64,000 bases of DNA from assembly GCA_020636495.1 (NCBI GenBank), contig JACJXQ010000008.1, forward strand, positions 248,001 through 312,000. The letters run 5' to 3'. This DNA comes from Chitinophagales bacterium (lineage in GTDB: Bacteria; Bacteroidota; Bacteroidia; Chitinophagales; Chitinophagaceae). A program made the translations under genes and the position numbers. The notes under the pieces were generated by a model. The model was not told the origin of the DNA and did not search any database. It saw only the letters and a program-made list of their open reading frames with translations. Below, in pieces: positions 43,335-53,271 of this stretch. Each line of letters begins with the position of its first letter. Position 1 is the first letter of the stretch.

Positions 43335-44052
43335 TATCAGTTGCATTATAACTGACGATGAGCCCAAAATGGTTGAGTTGTTGTCTGTAACCCTCGAAGA
43401 ATTGTTTCCTGAAATTGAGATAACAGGAACATACACTGACTGGAAATCGGCCATAAGTGGCATTAAGTCCAACAAACCTGACATCCTCTTTCTGGATATT
43501 TCTATGCCTGAAAAAACGGGTTTCGACCTGCTTGATCTTATCCCCAACCTATCTTCAGAAATTATTTTTGTTACAGCCCACACAGAATTTGCCCTGGATG
43601 CCTTTAACTTTGACGTGTGTGGGTATGTGCTAAAACCCATCAATGAAAAACAACTGGTGAAAGCTATTGAAAGAGCTAAAACAAGAATACTTACTAAGCG
43701 GAAAGCAATTGAAAACAATGAAAGCAAAAGTGAAAAAATAGGCATACCCGACGACAATGGGATACGTTATGTTGATATTGATGACATTATTTACTGTGAA
43801 ACATTCAACAGATATACTAAAGTAGTTACCCTGAATATGGAGATTCTCAGTTCTTATAATATCGGCAGGTATCATGAAACTCTACCCCGGGAGCTGTTCT
43901 ATCAATTACACAGGTCGTTCATTGTCAACCTGAACCATGTTAAAAGATATGACGCTACAGGTCTTGTTATCATGAATGATGGCACAGAAATACCAATATC
44001 CAAAAAACACAAAGAGGATTTCCTGCAAATGTTTAACAGGGTAGGACGATAA
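43327..44052 (+). CDS. LytTR-family response regulator
   Basis: The 241-residue protein has an N-terminal receiver domain with acidic residues D10/D11 and phospho-acceptor D57 in DILFLDISMPEKTG, and a C-terminal LytTR DNA-binding domain at about residues 140-240 (YVDIDDIIYCETFNRYTKV, then FYQLHRSFIVNLNHVKRYD). It is the partner of the upstream kinase, whose gene it overlaps by 8 bases. Targets are unknown; the glycosyltransferase gene that follows 8 bases later may be in the same operon. Confidence 0.9.
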   Translation: MYNISCIITDDEPKMVELLSVTLEELFPEIEITGTYTDWKSAISGIKSNKPDILFLDISMPEKTGFDLLDLIPNLSSEIIFVTAHTEFALDAFNFDVCGYVLKPINEKQLVKAIERAKTRILTKRKAIENNESKSEKIGIPDDNGIRYVDIDDIIYCETFNRYTKVVTLNMEILSSYNIGRYHETLPRELFYQLHRSFIVNLNHVKRYDATGLVIMNDGTEIPISKKHKEDFLQMFNRVGR

Positions 44053-44060
44053 ATAAGCAA

Positions 44061-45266
44061 ATGCATAATCTCACTAAAATAAAAGTATTCCGCATACTGC
44101 TGATATTAAGTTATCTGCCGGCATGTGTATTGGTCTTGCCATTTGCATTGATGAGAAAAAGGAACCCTTCCGGTTATTTTTTCTTCTTCGACAGATATGT
44201 AATCGGGGGGGCGCAAAAAGTGCATATCGATATCCTCAACGCTATTCCGGGTATATACAAACAAGTGTATTTTACACGCCTGTCTACTAACGATAAACTT
44301 AAAAAGGAGTTCTATAGCATACCTGATAGTGATTGCAAAGACATACATACCTGGTGCGACAACCTGTTGTTCAGGTTGTTTACTGTCCACTACTATGCAT
44401 TTTATCTCAACAGGCATACAAAAGCTATTGTGTTCAGCTCAAACAGTACTTTCTTTTATGATATGCTGTTCTTCATTAGTAAAAAGGTAAAAAAGACTGA
44501 ACTGCTGCACAACTTTACCTATGGAAATAACGGTATGGAGTTCTTCGGACTGGCAAATTATCGTTACCTAGACCACCGTGCTGTGGTAGATGCCGCTACG
44601 CGAAATAATATCATTGAACAATACAAACAGTATAACATACCCGAAACGTATGCTGACAGAATAATACTGATAGAGCCCGGCGTATATGTACCGGATAAAT
44701 CTGAAAAAGACCTCTCTTTACCATTAAAAGTGCTGTACGCCGGTAGAGGCGGACCACAAAAACGAATATATCTGCTGAACATGGTCGCAGAAAAAGTTAT
44801 TAAAGATAAATTGCCGGTAGTGTTTCATTTTGCCGGTACTATGATGGACGAGTTGTCGGAATTTGTTAAACAGAATTCTGTGATACACGGCGAGCTCAGC
44901 ACACAGTCAGAAATGTATGCTCTTTACCGTAGCTGTCACGTATTGCTTATGACCTCGGCATATGAAGGATTCCCGATGTTGATAAAAGAGGGTATGGCTA
45001 ATGGTTGCATACCTGTAGTTACTGCACTGGAGGGAAATAAAATGCACTTATACAACAACCGGAATGCCCTGTTGATATTAAACCCTGAAGATGAGGAAAA
45101 TGTGATAAAGCAAGGGTATGCACACCTGCAATGGTTGACTGATAACAACCGGGAACTACAGCGGTTATCCGACGATTGTTATTCATATGCAAAAGAACAT
45201 TTTGATAAGGCAACCTTTACAGCTGCTTATCATACCTTTCTGCTCAATGAAGCAGCACTCCGTTGA
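44061..45266 (+). CDS. Glycosyltransferase family 4 (GT-B fold)
   Basis: The 401-residue protein has a hydrophobic N-terminal segment (VFRILLILSYLPACVLVLPFALM) that may anchor it to the membrane. The C-terminal Rossmann domain shows VLYAGRGGPQKRIYLLNMVAEKV and the nucleotide-sugar site LLMTSAYEGFPMLIKEGMANGCIPVVT with the EGFPMLIKE motif of GT4. Donor and acceptor are unknown. It follows the response regulator gene by 8 bases, and a flippase and a methyltransferase lie downstream, which suggests surface polysaccharide work. Confidence 0.82.
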   Translation: MHNLTKIKVFRILLILSYLPACVLVLPFALMRKRNPSGYFFFFDRYVIGGAQKVHIDILNAIPGIYKQVYFTRLSTNDKLKKEFYSIPDSDCKDIHTWCDNLLFRLFTVHYYAFYLNRHTKAIVFSSNSTFFYDMLFFISKKVKKTELLHNFTYGNNGMEFFGLANYRYLDHRAVVDAATRNNIIEQYKQYNIPETYADRIILIEPGVYVPDKSEKDLSLPLKVLYAGRGGPQKRIYLLNMVAEKVIKDKLPVVFHFAGTMMDELSEFVKQNSVIHGELSTQSEMYALYRSCHVLLMTSAYEGFPMLIKEGMANGCIPVVTALEGNKMHLYNNRNALLILNPEDEENVIKQGYAHLQWLTDNNRELQRLSDDCYSYAKEHFDKATFTAAYHTFLLNEAALR

Positions 45267-45275
45267 CGTGCATGT

Positions 45276-45998
45276 TTACTTTTTCTTAACTACAATGATA
45301 TTGTTCAGGTAAAAATCAGACCGTTTAATACGTTTAGGCAGTATGGCTGACATAAGTAAACCCAGTAACAAAACAGGAGTAATGAGAACACTGAAGAATA
45401 TGACATGCAGCCACATCGGTTTTCTGGGAATAAAGTAATTGATATATGAAACTACTCCTTGCACCAAACAATCCCAATATGAACCTGTTTTTTCATAATG
45501 AACAACCTCAAAGCCGTTTTTCTCCATCAGGTGTTTCAATCCGAAAGAAGAGTAGCGTGCATAATCATAGGGTTGTTCATGTTCAGGCCAGTAAAAAGGA
45601 CATGACAACAAAAGATGTGCCCCCGGCTTCAACACCCTATACAGCTCAGGTAGTATCTCATCGGGATTAAAGACATGTTCCAAAACTTCAGACGAGAACG
45701 CGCCATCAAAATGATCGTTGCCGAATGGTATTGTTTTCCCATCATAAATGACATCTGCTGCCAGGCTTTCATTTTTCGAACTCACCTCAGTAGCATAATC
45801 TAACCCCGTGTATGAGTTAACCTCAAAAAGGCTTCTGTATGGTTTGCTGCCACATCCAAAGTCAAGTATATCGCCGCTGTTTACATATTTTATATTGCGC
45901 TTAATAGCCCTGTACAACTGTCCGCGAATTATAAAGAACGGGTTAAAGAAAATACTATACCATTTGGGTGCAAATTCTTCCCTTATGTTATCAGACAT
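45276..45998 (-). CDS. Class I SAM-dependent methyltransferase with C-terminal membrane helix
   Basis: The 240-residue protein shows motif I ILDFGCGSKPYRSLF, the acidic end of strand 2 (YTGLDYATE), and SSEVLEHVFNPDEILPELYRVLKPGAHLLLSCPF, as in the Methyltransf_11 group. A hydrophobic stretch near the C-terminus (WLHVIFFSVLITPVLLLGLLM) could hold it at the membrane. The substrate is unknown, though such enzymes often accompany glycan synthesis genes such as those on either side. Confidence 0.82.
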   Translation of the reverse strand: MSDNIREEFAPKWYSIFFNPFFIIRGQLYRAIKRNIKYVNSGDILDFGCGSKPYRSLFEVNSYTGLDYATEVSSKNESLAADVIYDGKTIPFGNDHFDGAFSSEVLEHVFNPDEILPELYRVLKPGAHLLLSCPFYWPEHEQPYDYARYSSFGLKHLMEKNGFEVVHYEKTGSYWDCLVQGVVSYINYFIPRKPMWLHVIFFSVLITPVLLLGLLMSAILPKRIKRSDFYLNNIIVVKKK

Positions 45999-46104
45999 AA
46001 TATTATAGTGTAATAATTATTATTGCAGAAATATTAACAAATTCCATTACCAAATGTGAAAATACATTATGATGGCGAAAGCAGCTACATTTATTCCTTC
46101 TGAT

Positions 46105-46112
46105 TAACTTTG
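46105..46112 (+). promoter_or_regulatory. -7 box of the flippase gene
   Basis: TAACTTTG, identical to the nuo operon -7 box and an exact TAnnTTTG match. The ATG at 46119 is 6 bases further, so the mRNA would be leaderless. It overlaps the TTG at 46110, which argues against that alternative start. Confidence 0.5.
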
Positions 46113-46118
46113 TTCTCC

Positions 46119-47606
46119 ATGGGCATTGTTTTCCGCCAGTCGATAAAAACTACAATAGTAACCTTTACCGGTGCAGGGCTGGGAGCCTTAGTGCTGTACA
46201 TCAACACACACCTGCTGTCAAAAACAGGATTAAGCCTTATTACCACCATTACCTATACAGCTGCAATAGTACAACTATTCGTTATTATGGGTACTGCCAA
46301 CCTGATATCTGTATATACCCAACGGTACCTGTACGAAGATGAAAGGCGAAAGGCACTTTTTACCATCGGCTTGTTGACCAGCACAGTTGGCACGCTTATA
46401 TTCAGCGCCTGCTTTTTTCTTTTCAAAGATTCGATCGTTAACTTGTACAAACCTGAGGATCAACCACTAATAAGCAAATATTACCCGCTGGTGCCGGTGT
46501 TGGTGTATATCTGGTCGCTGATGACCATTCTTGACCAGTACCTGATAGCACATGTAAAAATTGCTGTATCCGCCTTCTCCCGGGAGGTACTATTACGTGT
46601 GTGCAACCTTGTATTACTGGTACTTCTGTTCTTCAATGTTCTATCCTTCTCCCTGTATGTCCTGTTTAATGTCCTTATATACATTATCCCGGTAATAGTA
46701 TTATTTGCAGTTTCAACCAGAACAAAAGGGTTCGGCTTCTCGCTGAACTTTAAAGTATTCAGCCTGGCAGAACTTAAGGATATGCTCCATTTCAGCTGGT
46801 ACCACCTGCTGGTGGGTGCATCGCTCACCATTTTGCACTTCCTGGATGCGCTGATGCTGGGCCCGCTGGATGAAGGGGGCTTATCGTCAACAGCACCATA
46901 TATTGCTGCAACATTCCTGGCTACTGTCATGTACATGCCTTACAGAGCCATGTCTACATCATCGTTACCCATACTCAACCAGGCCTATATCGAAAAAGAC
47001 ATGGCAAAAGTAAATGACCTTTTTACCCGTGCAGGTGCCAACATCATTATTGTTGCCGTTGGCATGTATATTCTTATTGGCCTGAACCTGGATAACGCAT
47101 TGGCTGTTTTGCCGGAAGGATATGAGAACGTGAAACCATTGGTACTGATACTGATGCTGGGTAAACTTATAGATATGGCTACCGGGCTGAATAACGAGCT
47201 GATCAGCATTTCTAAATATTATAAATTCAATTTCAGGATAGCCGTATTTCTGTTGGTTATGGTATATGTACTGGACAGGATATACATACCCAGATACGGA
47301 GTTTTCGGGGCAGCATGGGTAGCAACGGCATCCGTCAGCGTTTTCAACCTGTCAAAAATGATCTTCCTTTATAGCAAGATGAAGTTGCACCCTTTTACAC
47401 GGAAAACATGGTTGATCGTCCTTTCAGGTATCGTAGCGGCAGCAGCAGGATACTTCTGGCCTTATATATTAAACCCCGTAGTTGATACTACCCTTCGTAG
47501 CATCGTGGTCCTGTTTGTATATGGTTTAATGCTTATATGGCTGAAGCCTTCAAATGACCTGGTAGTATACCTGGAGAACATTAAAAAGGACAAAAAACTG
47601 TTCTGA
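46119..47606 (+). CDS. Polysaccharide flippase (Wzx/MATE-like)
   Basis: The 495-residue protein has about fourteen transmembrane helices and the N-terminus MGIVFRQSIKTTIVTFTGAGLGAL, characteristic of a Bacteroidota family of oligosaccharide flippases. Such proteins move lipid-linked sugar units across the inner membrane. The ATG at 46119 is preferred to a TTG three codons earlier because the TTG is part of the -7 box. The surrounding glycosyltransferase and methyltransferase genes fit this role. Confidence 0.82.
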   Translation: MGIVFRQSIKTTIVTFTGAGLGALVLYINTHLLSKTGLSLITTITYTAAIVQLFVIMGTANLISVYTQRYLYEDERRKALFTIGLLTSTVGTLIFSACFFLFKDSIVNLYKPEDQPLISKYYPLVPVLVYIWSLMTILDQYLIAHVKIAVSAFSREVLLRVCNLVLLVLLFFNVLSFSLYVLFNVLIYIIPVIVLFAVSTRTKGFGFSLNFKVFSLAELKDMLHFSWYHLLVGASLTILHFLDALMLGPLDEGGLSSTAPYIAATFLATVMYMPYRAMSTSSLPILNQAYIEKDMAKVNDLFTRAGANIIIVAVGMYILIGLNLDNALAVLPEGYENVKPLVLILMLGKLIDMATGLNNELISISKYYKFNFRIAVFLLVMVYVLDRIYIPRYGVFGAAWVATASVSVFNLSKMIFLYSKMKLHPFTRKTWLIVLSGIVAAAAGYFWPYILNPVVDTTLRSIVVLFVYGLMLIWLKPSNDLVVYLENIKKDKKLF

Positions 47607-47891
47607 GGCACATTCATCCCTGAATATTGCCGATACATCACATATTTTTTGAGGCGAAGTATATTTTCAATAATTTGCATGTGTGTACATAGCTTGCCCA
47701 AAACTGCCTGATAAAGCCTGTTTCGGATGAGCATAGTACCCTTCATATTAACCAAACGTGTAAGAATTGTCACAGCAATGAAACATGTTTGGCAGAAAGT
47801 ATGAATATATAACCTATAGTAACCTGACTGTGACTATTTTTAATGTAAACGATAGAATATCTCCTGTATAAGCGGGATAATAACTTCCTGA

Positions 47892-50800
47892 ATGAGCAAG
47901 CAATACAATATATCATACACACACCTGTACCGCCCTGTACTTTTGATTGCCATTTTCATTCTTAGTTTTCTGGATTGTGCCAGGGCTACCCATATATACG
48001 GGGCTGACCTGTACTATACACATGTCAGCGGCAATACTTATACTGTCACGCTTAACGTATACGGCGACTGTGCGGGAAGCGCATTCCCTAACCTGCAGAG
48101 TTCAAGCGCACAAGTTAATGTGTTCAATGGTTCAAGTTTATTCACTACACTCACACTGCTCATACAAAATCCCACTACAGGGGTAGAGGTTACGCCTGTA
48201 TGTGCTTCACAGATCAATAATACTGCCTGTAACAATGGTTCTCTTCCCGGCGTAAAAAAATTCGTGTATTCCAGAACGGTGACGCTTAATACCACATCCA
48301 ACAACTGGCGGTTTCGCTTTACCGGCAATATGGGTAGCGGATCGTCTGCCGGCCGAAGCTCGCTGATCACCAACATTTCGAGTAGCGGCAGCACTATTAT
48401 GAACCTGGAAGCAACACTCAATAATGTGAATGGCCCCAACTCAACTGCCACTTACACAACAATACCTACTCCGTTTTTCTGTATTAACAAAGCCGCGAGT
48501 TACAATCCAGGTACTGTTGATGTAAATAGCGACAGCCTGTCATACAGCCTTGTACCCGGACTAACATCAGGAGGTACCGTAACCTATCTGACCGGGTATT
48601 CCGCTACATCTCCTGTAGCAGCAGCAACAAGTACATTTAACTTCAATGCACAGACAGGTCAGATCAACTTCACTCCCAATCTTACACAGCAGTCACTGGT
48701 AGTGACCCAGGTAGAAGAATACAGAAATGGTGTTCTTGTGGGTACCAGCATGCGCGAAATGACTTATGTAGTATTGAATAACTGTAATAACAATCCTCCG
48801 GGTGGTAAGATCACCAATAACTCAAGTGGTAAAGTGGATACCAGCGGTGTCATTATTGATGTTTGTAAATCTGCAGGTACTATTAACTTTTATATTGACC
48901 CTACTGACCTGGATACTGACGTGATCAATGTTAGCTATACCGGCTTGCCGGTGGGCGCCACCTTTACACTTACCAACAATAATACCACTGCTCCACACGG
49001 GGTGTTTTTATGGAACCTTACCAATGTGAACCCCGGCAACTACAATTTCTTTATCACATATGTTGATGATGGCTGCCCGTTATCTTCCAAACAAACTATT
49101 GCTTACACAGTAAAGGTATTGCCTATACCCGATGTAGCCGTTAACATAACATCTCTGGCAACATGTACTAAAAAAGCTGTGTTCACTATGACCCCTTCTG
49201 TATCACCATCTCCTTGGCGCCTACAGGTGCTGCAGGGAAGTACTGTACTACACAACTTTAATGGTGTAACAGGCGTTCAGACAGACAGTCTTACGCCCGG
49301 TTCATATACCGTACGTGTTTACAATGCCGATACTTGTTTTAAAGACACTGCACTGGTTATCGCTCCCCCTCCTCCAATAGGCATATCGTTAGCAGTGACA
49401 CCGCTCAAGTGTCATAATGATACCAATGCTGTAGTTGTTATAACAGCTTCGGGCGGTAAACCTACTTATACCTATGCTATGAGTTCCTCCAGCTTTGGCA
49501 GCAATAATACCTTCAGCAATCTGGGTGGTGGTTACCAGACGTTCCGCATCAAAGATCAGAACGATTGTATTAAAGACTCTATCATTCAGATCGTAAACCC
49601 GCTACCTGTCAGCGCCGATGTTATTGTCAGTCAACCTCCTTGTAATTATTACAACAGCGGCGTCATAACCATTAGCGGCAAAAACGGCAAATCGCCCTAT
49701 TTATACTCATTTGCTTCGGGATCATTCAGTGCTACCAATACTTTCAGCGGGCTATATTCAGGCACCTATGCAGTACAGGTAAAAGATAGTAACAACTGCC
49801 TGCTGGATACAACGGTTGTGCTGCCTGACTCGATAAAAGTGCATGCCAATGCTGTGATCACAAACATATTATGCAATGGCGACAGTACAGGTGTCATCAC
49901 ATTGAATGCTTTTGCAGCCACAGCTCCCTACCGTTATAAAATCTTGCCATCAGGCACATTAAGCCCTGTAAACACATTCAACAATTTACCAGCAATTACA
50001 CATAATTTTCACATTGAGGACACCAATAAATGTTACCTGGATACCAGTATCACGCTCACACAACCAGTAAGGATAGGAAGCACACCAGCCATCACTGATG
50101 TGCTGTGCTTTGGCGATACAACCGGTAGTATTTCCATAAATGGTACTGGAGGTGTGTCCCCATATACCTATGCTATTGGCACAGGCACATACAGCTCTGC
50201 CAACAACTTTTCGCCTTTATCAGCGGGCACCTATACTATCCATATAAAAGACAATAACAACTGTCTTCGTGATACAACACTTACTATCACACAACCTACC
50301 AAGCTTGACTTTGCAAACTTCCAGATAACCCACCCCACCTGTTATGGTGCTGCCAGCGGGCAGGTTATTGTTACTGCTACAGGTGGTGTTTCAACTTACC
50401 AATATGCTGTAAGCACCGGCTCGTACTCTTCTGTTAATACATTTGGCGGATTAACTGCGGGCCTGCATACTTTTCATATAAAAGACAACAACAATTGCGT
50501 AGCAGACAGCAGTGTATTGCTTACACAACCCCCAAGGATCATACCTTCCGTTGCGGTAAGGAAATCTACCTGTAAACCATTGAACGACGGAAGCATTACT
50601 ATCAATGCAACAGGCGGCGTTCCGGGATATACCTATGCAGCAGGGTCCGGTTCGTTCTCTGCATCAACTGTTTTCTCTCCGCTGGCTGCCGGCACTTACA
50701 TCATGCATGTTAAAGACCAGAACAACTGCGTATTAGATACCACTATCGTTGTTGCTGATTCTTTTATCCTGAATGCAAGTGCCAGTATTACAGACGCTCA

Positions 50801-52445
50801 TTGCTACGACAGCAGCAGCGGAATTATCAATGTTGGGGTGAATGGTGGTGTGGTACCTTACAGTTATGCTATAGGCACCGGTAGCTATGGTACCATCAGT
50901 GCTTTCGGTGGCCTGAAAGCCAATACATATACCATCCATATTAAAGACAATCTCGGTTGCCAGAAAGATACAACCCTTACTGTAGCACAACCTACACGCA
51001 TAGTGCCAAGCCTTATACTTACACATCCTTCCTGCTACGATTACAGCGATGGATTAATATCTATTTCAGCAACAGGTGGTACTCCGGGTTATACAAACTC
51101 AGTTGACAACAGCCCTTTCTCTGTAATTACCAATTTCGGGGCACTGGCTGCCGGCACACATGTAGTAAGTGTAAAAGATATTAACAACTGTATCATAGAT
51201 ACCACTGTAAAACTGATCCAGCCACCACTGATCGGTTTCTCTTTAAGTATCTCTAACCTGAAATGTTATCACGATGCCAGCGGCACCGTATATATCAATG
51301 GCATAGGAGGTACGCAACCATACACATATACTTTCGATTCGAATCCTTATAACAGCAATCCCCTGCAAAATGGCATCAGCGCAGGACAGCATATGATAAA
51401 AATGAAAGACAATAATGGCTGTATCATCGACAGCCAGGTCGTTTTCTCAGAACCTGCACCTTTATTTATTACCAACCCCATCGTCACTAACCCGACATGC
51501 GAAGGTTATGCTGATGGTAGTGTGAAAGTGTATGGTAACGGAGGTGTTCAGCCTTATTCATTTATGGCCAACGGAGGTAACTATGCTGCATCAAATACAT
51601 TCAATGGCCTTAAGGAAGGTAAGAACACATTTTTCATAAAGGACAACAATGGTTGTATCTACGATACAACGCTGACCCTTACCGGTTATCCTCATATCAC
51701 ATATAACTCCATAATCTCTGAACCCGTAAGTTGTTTTGACGGTGCCGATGGCAGGGTGAGCCTGTTTGTTTCAGGCGGCGTGCAGCCTTTACGCTATGCT
51801 ATCAGTGGCGGAGTACCAGGGTTCCTGAGTAAATTTGAGGGTCTTAAAGCAGGTAAATACCAGTTCACAGTAACAGACAATGCAGGCTGCATCAAGGATA
51901 GCGCATATAGTGTAGAAAGCCCTGAGAAGATAGTGGTCACAACTAAAGTAACGCCCAACAATTGTGAAGGTGTTGATAATGTAGGACGTATTGACGCGTT
52001 TGTATCGGGTGGTACCCCTACATACAAGTATAGCTGGAACACACGTCCTGAGCAAATAAGTTATTATATACAAGGCATGCCGAATGGCACTTACACCGTT
52101 ACTGTAACTGATGCCAACGACTGCGAAGAAAAGGCATCTGCAACCATGATATATGACAATTGTTGTATAGTATTCGTACCGGATGCATTTACCCCTAACA
52201 ACGACGGGCTGAATGATCTCATTCGTATGAGGGTGAAAGGGGATTTTGAATTACATACTTTTTCCATTTATAACCGTTTCGGACAGAGAGTATTTGAAAC
52301 CACTAATATGGAAAAAGGATGGGATGGTATATACAACGCCACCCAACAGGATATCGGCACATATAATTATTTTATCAAAGGTATTTGTGGCAACGGTGGT
52401 ACGGAAGAAGTTATGTATAAAGGCACTATCACATTGATCAGGTAA
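47892..52445 (+). CDS. Giant secreted adhesin with SprB repeats and a type IX (CHU_C) C-terminal domain
   Basis: The 1517-residue protein has a signal peptide near residues 12-32 and an N-terminal region beginning ATHIYGADLYY that is common in large Bacteroidota surface proteins. About twelve tandem repeats of some 77 residues span roughly residues 495-1420; each has a cysteine near its start, GG..PY.Y in the middle and KD.N.C..D near its end, the SprB pattern. The last 90 residues (FVPDAFTPNNDGLND to KGTITLIR) are the gliding-motility-associated C-terminal domain that serves as a type B sorting signal for type IX secretion. SprA, encoded in the same window, is part of that exporter. The protein may act in adhesion or gliding. 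Confidence 0.9.
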   Translation: MSKQYNISYTHLYRPVLLIAIFILSFLDCARATHIYGADLYYTHVSGNTYTVTLNVYGDCAGSAFPNLQSSSAQVNVFNGSSLFTTLTLLIQNPTTGVEVTPVCASQINNTACNNGSLPGVKKFVYSRTVTLNTTSNNWRFRFTGNMGSGSSAGRSSLITNISSSGSTIMNLEATLNNVNGPNSTATYTTIPTPFFCINKAASYNPGTVDVNSDSLSYSLVPGLTSGGTVTYLTGYSATSPVAAATSTFNFNAQTGQINFTPNLTQQSLVVTQVEEYRNGVLVGTSMREMTYVVLNNCNNNPPGGKITNNSSGKVDTSGVIIDVCKSAGTINFYIDPTDLDTDVINVSYTGLPVGATFTLTNNNTTAPHGVFLWNLTNVNPGNYNFFITYVDDGCPLSSKQTIAYTVKVLPIPDVAVNITSLATCTKKAVFTMTPSVSPSPWRLQVLQGSTVLHNFNGVTGVQTDSLTPGSYTVRVYNADTCFKDTALVIAPPPPIGISLAVTPLKCHNDTNAVVVITASGGKPTYTYAMSSSSFGSNNTFSNLGGGYQTFRIKDQNDCIKDSIIQIVNPLPVSADVIVSQPPCNYYNSGVITISGKNGKSPYLYSFASGSFSATNTFSGLYSGTYAVQVKDSNNCLLDTTVVLPDSIKVHANAVITNILCNGDSTGVITLNAFAATAPYRYKILPSGTLSPVNTFNNLPAITHNFHIEDTNKCYLDTSITLTQPVRIGSTPAITDVLCFGDTTGSISINGTGGVSPYTYAIGTGTYSSANNFSPLSAGTYTIHIKDNNNCLRDTTLTITQPTKLDFANFQITHPTCYGAASGQVIVTATGGVSTYQYAVSTGSYSSVNTFGGLTAGLHTFHIKDNNNCVADSSVLLTQPPRIIPSVAVRKSTCKPLNDGSITINATGGVPGYTYAAGSGSFSASTVFSPLAAGTYIMHVKDQNNCVLDTTIVVADSFILNASASITDAHCYDSSSGIINVGVNGGVVPYSYAIGTGSYGTISAFGGLKANTYTIHIKDNLGCQKDTTLTVAQPTRIVPSLILTHPSCYDYSDGLISISATGGTPGYTNSVDNSPFSVITNFGALAAGTHVVSVKDINNCIIDTTVKLIQPPLIGFSLSISNLKCYHDASGTVYINGIGGTQPYTYTFDSNPYNSNPLQNGISAGQHMIKMKDNNGCIIDSQVVFSEPAPLFITNPIVTNPTCEGYADGSVKVYGNGGVQPYSFMANGGNYAASNTFNGLKEGKNTFFIKDNNGCIYDTTLTLTGYPHITYNSIISEPVSCFDGADGRVSLFVSGGVQPLRYAISGGVPGFLSKFEGLKAGKYQFTVTDNAGCIKDSAYSVESPEKIVVTTKVTPNNCEGVDNVGRIDAFVSGGTPTYKYSWNTRPEQISYYIQGMPNGTYTVTVTDANDCEEKASATMIYDNCCIVFVPDAFTPNNDGLNDLIRMRVKGDFELHTFSIYNRFGQRVFETTNMEKGWDGIYNATQQDIGTYNYFIKGICGNGGTEEVMYKGTITLIR

Positions 52446-52485
52446 AGTTTTTGCATATTTAGCCGCGTATTGTCTGAAAAACAAC

Positions 52486-52493
52486 TATTTTTG
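52486..52493 (+). promoter_or_regulatory. -7 box of the DUF5606 gene
   Basis: TATTTTTG, an exact TAnnTTTG match 19 bases before the start codon. A good -33 box was not seen. Confidence 0.42.
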
Positions 52494-52512
52494 TCCCCCT
52501 TTCAAACGACGT

Positions 52513-53139
52513 ATGAATTATAAAGAATTAGTATCAGTTACAGGTATTGGTGGTTTGTTCCAATTATTGACAACCAAAAGCGACGGAGCTATCGTACGCA
52601 ACATTTCTGACAAGTCAACGAAATTTATTTCTGCTCGTCTGCACAACGTTACTCCGCTGGAGAGTATAGAAGTGTACACAACGGGAGATAACGTTCGCCT
52701 CCACGAGGTATTCCAGAAAATGAAAGACGCCGAAGCTACCAATGCTCCGGTCGATGCTAAAGCAGGCAATAATGACATTAAAGCATACTTCTCAGGCATC
52801 TTCCCTGATTTTGACCAGGACAGGGTATATGTAAGCGACATGAAGAAAATGCTGAAATGGTATCAGATGCTCAAAGAGAACGACCTGCTGAACTTTGACA
52901 ATATGAACCAGGAAGCTGAAGAGGAAGAGGAAAAAGCAGAAGCTGCAACTGAAACTCCTGCTGAAGAAGAAAAACCTGCTAAAAAAGCAACTAAAAAGAA
53001 AGCAGCTCCTAAAGCTGATGACGAAACAGAAGAAGAAAAGCCTGCTAAAAAAGCTACCAAAAAGAAAGCGGCACCCAAAGCTGACGGCGAAGCAAAGCCT
53101 GCAGCTAAAAAAGCGGCTAAAAAGAAAACCGAAGAATAA
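52513..53139 (+). CDS. DUF5606 domain protein with histone-H1-like lysine-rich tail
   Basis: The 208-residue protein has an N-terminal DUF5606 domain (residues 1-130; MNYKELVSVTGIGGLFQLLTTKSDGAIVRN), a Bacteroidota family of unknown function. It continues into an acidic linker and then a tail of repeated PAKKATKKKAAPKAD-like units ending in KPAAKKAAKKKTEE. Such Lys/Ala/Pro tails resemble eukaryotic H1 and bacterial nucleoid or rRNA-binding proteins, so nucleic acid binding is a reasonable guess. A strong terminator follows. Confidence 0.82.
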   Translation: MNYKELVSVTGIGGLFQLLTTKSDGAIVRNISDKSTKFISARLHNVTPLESIEVYTTGDNVRLHEVFQKMKDAEATNAPVDAKAGNNDIKAYFSGIFPDFDQDRVYVSDMKKMLKWYQMLKENDLLNFDNMNQEAEEEEEKAEAATETPAEEEKPAKKATKKKAAPKADDETEEEKPAKKATKKKAAPKADGEAKPAAKKAAKKKTEE

Positions 53140-53165
53140 TAAAACAGTTCAATATATTTTACCGG

Positions 53166-53196
53166 ACGGGCTGCAGCACTGCAGCCCGTTTGTTTT
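53166..53196 (+). terminator. Rho-independent terminator of the DUF5606 gene
   Basis: An 11-bp perfect stem (ACGGGCTGCAG, 53166-53176, with its complement at 53179-53189) is followed by TTGTTTT. It lies 27 bases after the DUF5606 stop. Confidence 0.87.
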
Positions 53197-53271
53197 GCAT
53201 ATAATACACTATAGTAGGTTACAGCTATTCTACATAAACGTTGTACCTTTACCGACTGATAATTTTCCAAA

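Noticed and set aside
49378..52150. Regular repeats of about 231 bases, considered as a CRISPR or satellite array
   Set aside because: They are coding repeats of the SprB type, degenerate at DNA level and in frame throughout.
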